Source: AA29 sp041481445 (lineage in GTDB: Bacteria > Acidobacteriota > Vicinamibacteria > Fen-336). From it: DNA of 14,216 bases. The stretch spans positions 1 through 14,216 of the forward strand of contig JBGPBV010000172.1 in assembly GCA_041481445.1 (NCBI GenBank). The letters are read 5' to 3'. Within the stretch, counting starts at the first letter, position 1. Each line of letters begins with the position of its first letter. The notes beneath the pieces were generated by a model, which searched no databases, was not told the DNA's origin, and saw nothing but the letters and a program-made list of their open reading frames with translations. Shown here in pieces: positions 9,595 through 14,216 of this stretch. The translations under genes and the position numbers were made by a program.

Positions 9595-10260
9595 ATGACT
9601 TCGCTCCGGGAGGCCTGGAAGGGCGTCGAGGCCTCCGACTACGACGCGCACATGGCGCGGGTGGGGCAGGCCCAGGCCAACGCCCTTCTCCTGCCGCGCC
9701 TACTCCGCGACCATCCGCCGCCGGGCCCGCGTCTCGTGGTGGCGGGGGCGGGGACCGGTCAGCTGCTCGATTACGCCGATCCCGCGTTCCTGCGCCCGTT
9801 CGACGTCACCTTCACCGACATCAGCGCGGCACTGCTGGCCCGTCTCGCCGAGCGTCTGCAGGCGCGCGCGCCCGGCTGGTCTGCCCACCGCGAGGTCGTG
9901 GACGACGTCGAGGACACGCGGCTGCAGGGACCCCTCGACGCGATCGTCCTCGTGCTGGTGCTCGAGCACGTCGACTGGAGGAAGGCGCTGCGCTCGCTGA
10001 TCGGCCTCGAACCCGGCCGCCTCTACTCCATCATCCAGGAGAACCCGCCGGACATGGCCAGCGCGATCACGCCCTCGCGGGAACCCGTGGGGTCGATGCG
10101 GGTCATCCGGGAGGCGGGGCCTGTCCTCGTCCCGCACGCCGAGCTGACCCGGGAGATGGACGGGCTCGGATACTCACTCCTCGCGACCGAGCGACGGGGC
10201 GTGCCCGACGCCAAGACCATGGTCGGGCTCGTGTACGACGCGCGCGGGCGGGGCCGGTGA
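9595..10260 (+). CDS. Class I SAM-dependent methyltransferase, substrate unknown
   Basis: The protein has 221 residues with a Rossmann-type methyltransferase layout. Motif I is the glycine-rich LVVAGAGTGQLLDY (47-60). An acidic residue ends the second strand in FTDIS (Asp75), DDVED at about 103-107 may mark the adenine-binding region, and VLVLEHVDW (120-128) is the motif IV/V strand and loop. The C-terminal half is less typical and gives no substrate clue. It is predicted soluble and cytoplasmic. The start ATG is 33 bp from the divergent purL start and has no Shine-Dalgarno. The last 87 bases, coding for about 28 C-terminal residues, are antisense to the end of the EamA transporter gene. Class membership is firm; the role is open. 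Confidence 0.85.
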   Translation: MTSLREAWKGVEASDYDAHMARVGQAQANALLLPRLLRDHPPPGPRLVVAGAGTGQLLDYADPAFLRPFDVTFTDISAALLARLAERLQARAPGWSAHREVVDDVEDTRLQGPLDAIVLVLVLEHVDWRKALRSLIGLEPGRLYSIIQENPPDMASAITPSREPVGSMRVIREAGPVLVPHAELTREMDGLGYSLLATERRGVPDAKTMVGLVYDARGRGR

Positions 10261-11133
10261 GCGCTCGACCAGGAACACGCCCAGGAGCAGCAGCCCGCCC
10301 CCGGCGACGGTGACGGCCTGGACGCGCTCGCCGAGCAGGACGACCGCGGAGGCCAGCGTGACCAGCGGCTCCAGGTAGAGCAGGGCGGCCACGCGCGAGG
10401 CCTCGATCCTGGCCAGCGCGCCGTACCAGAAGAGGTAGCCCAGGCCGGAGCAGCAGAGCCCCAGGAAGAGGACGGCGGCCCAGCCGTGCGGGCTCAGCCG
10501 GGCGTAGTCCCGCCAGACGCCGAGCCAGGCCACCGGCACCCCCAGCATGACGAAGCCGGCCGCCATCGCGCCCAGGGTCGCGCGCGGCGCGCCCAGGCGG
10601 CGCAGCACGGGGTGGCCGATCACGGTGTACACGGCCCAGTTCACCGTGCTGGCCAGGATCAGGAGGTCGCCGCGCGTGGACGGGAGCCGGGCGAGGTCGC
10701 GCGAGAAGTGGCCGCGCGTGACCACCACCACCGCCCCCGCGAAGCCCAGCGCGAGGCCGATCAGCTTGCGCGGTCCGAAGCGCTCGTGCAGGACGATCGC
10801 GGCCAGGATGGCGGACCAGATCGGCGTGACCCCGATGAGCCAGCCGGTCTGGGTGGCCGTGGTCATGGTCAGGGCGATGCCCTGGAGGCCCTGATGGAAG
10901 GCCACGCCCACGAAACCCATCACGGCCAGCGCGGGCCAGCTCTCGCGCGACGGCAGCCACTGTGCCGCGGGGGCCTGGCCCCGGGAAAGGATGACGACGA
11001 GGAGGGCGGTGCCCAGGCCGGCCCGCGCAAAGACCAGCGCGAACGGCGAGATCTCGGCGACGGCGGCCCGGGTGGCCACGAACGAGACGCCCCAGAACAG
11101 GATCGCGACGAGGGCTCCCAGGCGCGGCGGCAT
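10174..11133 (-). CDS. EamA-family (drug/metabolite transporter) permease
   Basis: Inner-membrane protein of 319 residues with about ten predicted helices forming two EamA repeats (roughly 1-140 and 150-290). Recognisable pieces are the opening AILFWGVSFVATRAAV and the conserved end of each half: LHERFGPRKLIGLALGFAG in the first and YLEPLVTLASAVVLLGERV in the second. Family members export amino acids, purine-like metabolites or drugs; the substrate here cannot be told. The C-terminal tail after the last helix (about 30 residues, rich in Pro, His and Arg) is encoded in the 87 bp that overlap the methyltransferase gene, so it may be a late extension. The ATG at 11133 has no Shine-Dalgarno and lies 8 nt after a TACTAT hexamer. 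It is divergent from the small cysteine-rich protein. Confidence 0.93.
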   Translation of the reverse strand: MPPRLGALVAILFWGVSFVATRAAVAEISPFALVFARAGLGTALLVVILSRGQAPAAQWLPSRESWPALAVMGFVGVAFHQGLQGIALTMTTATQTGWLIGVTPIWSAILAAIVLHERFGPRKLIGLALGFAGAVVVVTRGHFSRDLARLPSTRGDLLILASTVNWAVYTVIGHPVLRRLGAPRATLGAMAAGFVMLGVPVAWLGVWRDYARLSPHGWAAVLFLGLCCSGLGYLFWYGALARIEASRVAALLYLEPLVTLASAVVLLGERVQAVTVAGGGLLLLGVFLVERSPAPPARVVHEPDHGLGVGHAPSLGREE

Positions 11134-11141
11134 GGCGGAGA

Positions 11142-11151
11142 ATAGTATGAT
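11142..11151. promoter_or_regulatory. Divergent AT-rich promoter island between the EamA gene and the small Cys protein gene
   Basis: On the minus strand TACTAT (11147-11142) sits 8 nt before the EamA ATG. On the plus strand TATGAT (11146-11151), a 5 of 6 match to TATAAT, lies 34 nt before the ATG at 11186. The two boxes overlap, so use of one probably excludes the other. No -35 is evident. Confidence 0.45.
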
Positions 11152-11185
11152 TCACGCTCCTTACCCTCCCGGGAGTGACGTCCCC

Positions 11186-11491
11186 ATGATCACCGTCTGT
11201 GCCTGGTGTGACCGGTACCTCGGCCCGGAGAACGTCGCGGTGACCCACGGCATCTGCCCCGCCTGCACCGCCCGCCAGAACTGGCGCGAGACGCCCGTCC
11301 TCGTGATCTCGCGGCACCGCGAGGCCACGGCCCCCGTCCTGCGCCACCTGCTCCACGGCAGCCCGGAGGTGAGGATCGTGGTCGAGCGGCGCCAGGACGA
11401 GCGCCGGCAGGCCGAAGCGCCCGCTCCTCACCACCTCGAGCGGCGCAGCGGCCGCGACCGGCGCCGGCGCGGGGAGCTGCTGCTGGTCTGA
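11186..11491 (+). CDS. Small zinc-ribbon-like protein with arginine-rich tail, unknown function
   Basis: The protein has 101 residues. The N-terminus has paired cysteines, CAWC (5-8) and HGICPAC (Cys24, Cys27), a spacing that suggests a single zinc knuckle. The same CxWC followed by THGICPxC pattern is known to me from ends of some bacterial PAS/sensor proteins. A middle segment, PVLVISRHRE, could be a beta strand. The C-terminal part has regularly spaced basic pairs: ERRQDERR (67-74) and ERRSGRDRRRR (85-95). These could bind nucleic acid or acidic lipid. No catalytic motif is seen. I chose the ATG at 11186 because GGGAG lies 10 nt upstream and the cysteine motif follows at once; an ATG at 11149 overlaps the -10 box. 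It is followed 33 bp later by the desaturase-family gene, which may have its own promoter. Confidence 0.75.
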   Translation: MITVCAWCDRYLGPENVAVTHGICPACTARQNWRETPVLVISRHREATAPVLRHLLHGSPEVRIVVERRQDERRQAEAPAPHHLERRSGRDRRRRGELLLV

Positions 11492-11496
11492 CGCGG

Positions 11497-11502
11497 TAGA
11501 AT
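11497..11502 (+). promoter_or_regulatory. Putative -10 box (TAGAAT) before the sterol-desaturase-family gene
   Basis: TAGAAT, identical to the two boxes at 3094-3099 and 3145-3150, lies 22 nt before the ATG at 11525. The start codon has no Shine-Dalgarno, so a leader of about 15 nt is expected. The box sits in the short gap after the small Cys protein gene. Confidence 0.45.
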
Positions 11503-11524
11503 CGGGCGGGGTCCCTCCGGCGTC

Positions 11525-12583
11525 ATGAGCTACGTCGTCCTCGCCATCCCCGTCTTCTTCCTGCTCATCGGCCTCGAGCTCCTGATCACCCGCGTCCAGG
11601 AGAAGGACTACTACTCGCTGGCCGATTCCGTGTCCGACCTCGGCTGCGGCCTCGTCCAGCAGCTCCTGGAGGCCGCGCTCAAGACGGCCCTCTTCGCGGG
11701 CTACCTGTTCCTCTACGACCGCGTGCGCCTCTTCGAGATCCCCGCCCGCTCCGTCCTGACCTGGGTCGCCTGCCTGCTCGGGGTGGACTTCCTGTACTAC
11801 TGGTTCCATCGCAAGAGCCACGAGGTGAACGCGTTCTGGGCCGCGCACGTCGTCCACCACCAGAGCGAGGAGTACAACCTCTCCGTGGCCCTGCGGCAGG
11901 GCGCGTTCCAGTCCGCGTTCTCGTGGGTCTTCTACCTGCCGCTGGCCGTGATCGGGTTCCCGCCCCTCGTGTTCCTGTCCGTCTCCTCGATCGACACCCT
12001 CTACCAGTTCTGGATCCACACGCGCGCGATCGGGAAGATGGGACGGCTGGAGTGGGTGCTCAACACGCCGTCGAACCACCGCGTGCACCACGGGCGGAAC
12101 CCGAAGTACATCGACCGCAACCACGGCGGGATCCTGATCGTGTGGGACCGCCTGTTCGGGACCTACGCCGCCGAGCAGGAGGAGCCCGTCTACGGGATCA
12201 CCACCCCGCTGCGGAGCTGGAACCCGGTGTGGGCGAACCTGCAGTACTGGGTCGAGCTCGCGCGCAAGGCCCGGCGCACCGCGCGCCTGGCGGACAAGCT
12301 GCACCTGTTCGTGGCCCGGCCGGGATGGCAGCCGGACGACCTCGGCGGGTTCCAGCCGGCGCCGGAGGTCGATCGGGCCACCGCGCGGCGCTTCGAGGTC
12401 CCCGTCCCGGCGGCGGTGCGCGCCTACGTCTTGATGCAGCTCGCGGCCACCCTCGCCTTCGGGAGCTGGTTCCTGTTCCGGCGCAGCGAATGGACGGCGC
12501 CCGCGCAGGCGGCGGCGTCGCTGGCCGTGGTGGCGTCGCTGGTCACCCTGGCCGGCCTCCTGGAGAGGCGCTGGCCGCGCTGA
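11525..12583 (+). CDS. Sterol desaturase / fatty acid hydroxylase superfamily membrane enzyme
   Basis: Integral-membrane di-iron oxygenase of 352 residues. The histidine clusters are HRKSH (95-99), HVVHH (108-112), HRVHH (185-189), plus His165 and His200, matching the superfamily's metal ligands. The N-terminus has several helices. After the catalytic core (to about 250) comes an extra segment, starting near RPGWQPDDLGG and ending in two further hydrophobic helices (about 306-345). This layout resembles the alkylglycerol monooxygenase (TMEM195) branch more than classical C4-sterol oxidases, so an ether-lipid or other lipid substrate is possible (inference). The likely reaction is O2-dependent hydroxylation of a lipid. 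The stop lies 4 bp from the stop of the convergent DUF1579 gene. Family assignment is firm; substrate is not. Confidence 0.92.
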   Translation: MSYVVLAIPVFFLLIGLELLITRVQEKDYYSLADSVSDLGCGLVQQLLEAALKTALFAGYLFLYDRVRLFEIPARSVLTWVACLLGVDFLYYWFHRKSHEVNAFWAAHVVHHQSEEYNLSVALRQGAFQSAFSWVFYLPLAVIGFPPLVFLSVSSIDTLYQFWIHTRAIGKMGRLEWVLNTPSNHRVHHGRNPKYIDRNHGGILIVWDRLFGTYAAEQEEPVYGITTPLRSWNPVWANLQYWVELARKARRTARLADKLHLFVARPGWQPDDLGGFQPAPEVDRATARRFEVPVPAAVRAYVLMQLAATLAFGSWFLFRRSEWTAPAQAAASLAVVASLVTLAGLLERRWPR

Positions 12584-12587
12584 GCGG

Positions 12588-13148
12588 CTACTTCTTGGCG
12601 GGCGCGGCCGCCGGGTGGTGGCAGGTCTCGTCCCCCATCGAGACCCACTGCCCGTTCATCTGGGCTTCCGCGGCGTGCTTGAACGTGGCGCCGTCCGCGC
12701 TCTTGGTGAAGGTGTCGCGGGCCTGCATCTTCTGGCCGCCCATGTTGCCTTCGCCGGTGAAGACGATCTTGTCGCCTTCCCAGCCCGAGGCCGTCTGCTG
12801 CGCGTACCCGCCCATGTTGTCGAGCCAGACCATCACGAACTTCTTCTGGCCGGAGTCGTAGGTGATGTGGAACATGCCCTCCATGGGCGGGGCGGCCATG
12901 GTCACGCTCCCGACCTGCCAGAAGCCGCCCATCCCGGTGTGACTCTTCACGCTGGTCTTGGTCTTCTGGGCGGGGCCCATGGGGCTGGCCGGCATCTGGC
13001 CCTCACACGACCAGGCGCCGTCGAAGGGCTTGAGCTGGGCCATCTCCGGCGCCGGCTTGGGCGGGGCGGGAGGGGCCTGGGCGAACGTACAGGGAACCGA
13101 GACCACGGCCGCGGCCGTGAGGGCAACGGCGAGAGAACGTGCGGTCAT
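12588..13148 (-). CDS. DUF1579-family secreted protein
   Basis: The protein has 186 residues with a clear Sec signal peptide: basic start, hydrophobic core, and AQA at 23-25 as the likely signal peptidase I site. Cys20 is preceded by Pro and does not make a good lipobox. A Pro/Ala-rich linker leads to a beta-rich domain beginning FDGAWSCEG, with GMGGFWQVG and MVWLDNMGGY segments that recall DUF1579. The domain has many Met and Gly residues and ends in an Ala/Lys tail. Members have no agreed function. An AGGAGGTGA site ends one base before the ATG, the best ribosome site in the window. The gene starts 26 bp after the purQ stop on the same strand, so it is probably the last gene of the purS-purQ transcript, although its product is exported and has no obvious link to purine synthesis. 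Confidence 0.88.
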   Translation of the reverse strand: MTARSLAVALTAAAVVSVPCTFAQAPPAPPKPAPEMAQLKPFDGAWSCEGQMPASPMGPAQKTKTSVKSHTGMGGFWQVGSVTMAAPPMEGMFHITYDSGQKKFVMVWLDNMGGYAQQTASGWEGDKIVFTGEGNMGGQKMQARDTFTKSADGATFKHAAEAQMNGQWVSMGDETCHHPAAAPAKK

Positions 13149-13150
13149 GT

Positions 13151-13158
13151 CACCTCCT
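13151..13158 (-). promoter_or_regulatory. Strong Shine-Dalgarno of the DUF1579 gene
   Basis: AGGAGGTG on the minus strand, continued by A, gives nine matches to the 16S 3' end. AGGAGG is 4 nt from the ATG. The site decides the start and shows that this organism uses Shine-Dalgarno initiation within operons, in contrast to the leader-poor first genes nearby. Confidence 0.8.
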
Positions 13159-13174
13159 CGAGTTTGAGATCATC

Positions 13175-13876
13175 TCAGGCGAGGACCCGCGATCCCGCCC
13201 GCACCAGCGCCTCCATCACCCGCCGTCCGTCCGCCGACCCCAGCTGGGGCTCGGCCGCGCGCTCCGGATGCGGCATGAGGCCCACGACGTTCCGCGCCGC
13301 GTTGCACACGCCGGCGATGGCGGCGGTGCTGCCGTTGACGTTGGCGGCGGGATCGAGCCGGCCGTCCTTCGTCGTGTAGCGGAAGACGACCTGGCCCTCG
13401 CCCTCGAGGCGCGCGATCTCCTCGGGCTCCGCGTAGAAGTTCCCCTCGCCGTGGGCGATGGGCATCGTGAGGACCTCGCCCACGGCCAGCCCGTTCGTGG
13501 CCGGCGTGTCCGTCTGCTCGACCCGGACGTGCACCGGCTGCGACAGGAACTGCACCGTCCGGTTGCGGAGCATCGCCCCGGGCAGCAGGCCCGCCTCCTG
13601 GAGGACCTGGAAGCCGTTGCAGATGCCGACCACGGGCCCGCCCTTGCGCGCGAACTCCCCCACCGCCTTCATGACGGGGCTGAAGCGCGCGATCGCCCCC
13701 GTGCGCAGGTAGTCGCCGTAGGCGAAGCCGCCGGGCAGCACGACCGCGTCCAGGTCGGAGAGGTCGGAGTCCTTGTGCCACACCATGCGCACGTCCTGCC
13801 CGCAGACGTCGCGAAGGACGTGCTCGGTGTCGTGATCGCAGTTCGAGCCCGGGAAGACGACCACTCCGAGCTTCAA
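13175..13876 (-). CDS. purQ: Phosphoribosylformylglycinamidine synthase subunit I (glutaminase)
   Basis: Class I glutamine amidotransferase subunit that supplies ammonia to PurL. It has 233 residues, the usual length. The N-terminus has the family's VVVFPGSNCD. The catalytic triad is visible: Cys86 in GICNGFQ, and His203 and Glu205 in MPHPER. The start is a TTG at 13876, supported by the conserved N-terminus and a GGAGGT 6 nt upstream. The TTG overlaps the purS TGA in the four bases TTGA, so translation is probably coupled to purS. It forms a complex with PurL and PurS, but purL is on a separate unit here. DUF1579 follows 26 bp downstream. Confidence 0.98.
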   Translation of the reverse strand: MKLGVVVFPGSNCDHDTEHVLRDVCGQDVRMVWHKDSDLSDLDAVVLPGGFAYGDYLRTGAIARFSPVMKAVGEFARKGGPVVGICNGFQVLQEAGLLPGAMLRNRTVQFLSQPVHVRVEQTDTPATNGLAVGEVLTMPIAHGEGNFYAEPEEIARLEGEGQVVFRYTTKDGRLDPAANVNGSTAAIAGVCNAARNVVGLMPHPERAAEPQLGSADGRRVMEALVRAGSRVLA

Positions 13877-14118
13877 GGCTCCACCTCCACGCGATAGCTC
13901 TCGATGACGGGGTTGGACAGGACGCGCCGGGCGATCTCGTCCGCCGTCTCGCGGGCCCGCTCCGCCGGCACTCCCTGGAGGTCCACCTCGAAGAACTTGC
14001 CCTGGCGCACGTCGGTCACGCTCTCGTAGCCCATCGACCGCAGGGCGTCGTGGATCGTGTGCCCCTGCGGGTCGAACACGGACTTCTTGAGGGTGACGTA
14101 GACGCGGGCTCTAGGCAT
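13873..14118 (-). CDS. purS: Phosphoribosylformylglycinamidine synthase subunit PurS
   Basis: Small scaffold subunit (81 residues) that bridges PurQ and PurL in the Bacillus-type FGAM synthetase. Typical features are a first strand ARVYVTLKKSVFDPQG, then GYESVTDVRQGKFFEVDL and a final IESYRVEV strand. The length and beta-alpha-beta layout fit the family. The ATG at 14118 lies inside the end of the upstream MscS gene, overlapping its stop by 8 nt. The 3' end overlaps purQ by 4 nt. No promoter is visible inside the window, so transcription may start upstream, before the channel gene, or within its coding region. Confidence 0.97.
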   Translation of the reverse strand: MPRARVYVTLKKSVFDPQGHTIHDALRSMGYESVTDVRQGKFFEVDLQGVPAERARETADEIARRVLSNPVIESYRVEVEP

Positions 14119-14216
14119 GCTCCGACTCGCTTTCGTGGATGAGGCGGCGGGTGGGGACGGGGATCTCGATGCCGGCCGCGGTCAGGCCGTCGTGGACGGC
14201 CTCGTAGACCTCGCTC
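14111..14216 (-). CDS. Mechanosensitive ion channel (MscS family), C-terminal fragment
   Basis: The last 34 codons of a minus-strand gene run in from the right edge and end with TAG at 14113-14111. The peptide contains VYEAVHDGLTAAGIEIPVPT, very like the end of the MscS C-terminal domain, where an alternating helix is followed by GIEIPFPQ. A short Glu/Ser/His tail follows. Only this fragment is visible, so the family call rests on one motif. The stop overlaps the purS start by 8 nt, which points to co-transcription with purSQ. Confidence 0.7.
   Translation of the reverse strand, partial: SEVYEAVHDGLTAAGIEIPVPTRRLIHESESEHA

Noticed and set aside
11166..11175. CTCCCGGGAG palindrome before the small Cys protein as an operator
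   Set aside because: Ten bases of pure G/C symmetry is expected by chance here, and half of it is the ribosome site; no second copy seen.
10991..11185. Upstream in-frame extension of the small Cys protein
   Set aside because: It would cover the start of the divergent transporter gene and its promoter; the ATG at 11186 has a GGGAG site and leads straight into the Cys motif.
10103..12304. 733-codon minus-strand frame across the EamA, small Cys and desaturase genes
   Set aside because: It overlaps several well supported genes and shows only low-complexity translation.

Overview
The window is a very GC-rich, gene-dense bacterial chromosome segment. Neighbouring genes overlap or lie a few bases apart, and no stretch over about 100 bases lacks a gene. 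The small PurL, separate PurS and PurQ, and [4Fe-4S]-type PurF with a propeptide are the Bacillus-style purine set, which many phyla share. Gene content and extreme GC recall uncultured soil or subsurface lineages such as Rokubacteria/Methylomirabilota or Acidobacteriota, but this placement is an impression, not a result. No tRNA, rRNA, CRISPR array, insertion sequence or phage gene was seen.

Layout, left to right: (1) The end of a protein of unknown function on + (1-933), cut by the window edge and carrying an in-frame 351-bp tandem duplication. (2) A minus-strand pair: a PfkB-type sugar kinase (3084-2224) whose end overlaps the start of an (alpha/alpha)6-barrel glycoside hydrolase of the GH63/mannosylglycerate-hydrolase type (2236-953). 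(3) Divergent from it, a large polytopic membrane protein (3184-5880), which overlaps the end of purF tail to tail. (4) purF (7300-5870) and purL (9561-7351) on the minus strand. (5) Five genes in changing orientation: a methyltransferase (+), an EamA transporter (-) overlapping it by 87 bp, a small four-cysteine protein (+), a sterol-desaturase-family di-iron enzyme (+) and a secreted DUF1579 protein (-). (6) purQ and purS (-), overlapping by 4 nt, preceded by the C-terminus of an MscS-type channel whose stop overlaps the purS start.

PurS, PurQ and PurL together form the FGAM synthetase complex, and PurF catalyses the first committed step of the same pathway. Here purSQ and purLF are separated by about 3.6 kb of unrelated genes, so the usual purSQLF order is interrupted and purL appears to have its own promoter.

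The clearest regulatory pattern is a set of AT-rich -10-like hexamers (TAGAAT, TATGAT, TACTAT) standing out against the GC-rich background. Several lie only 8-13 nt before a start codon with no Shine-Dalgarno sequence, which suggests leaderless or nearly leaderless mRNAs for first genes. Genes inside operons (GH, purQ, DUF1579) instead have a clear AGGAGG- or GGAGGT-type site. I found no convincing new defence or mobile system. The best leads are the mirrored promoters at 3090-3154 with a possible CTG start, the coupled hydrolase/kinase pair, the duplication at the left edge, and the small zinc-binding-like protein.
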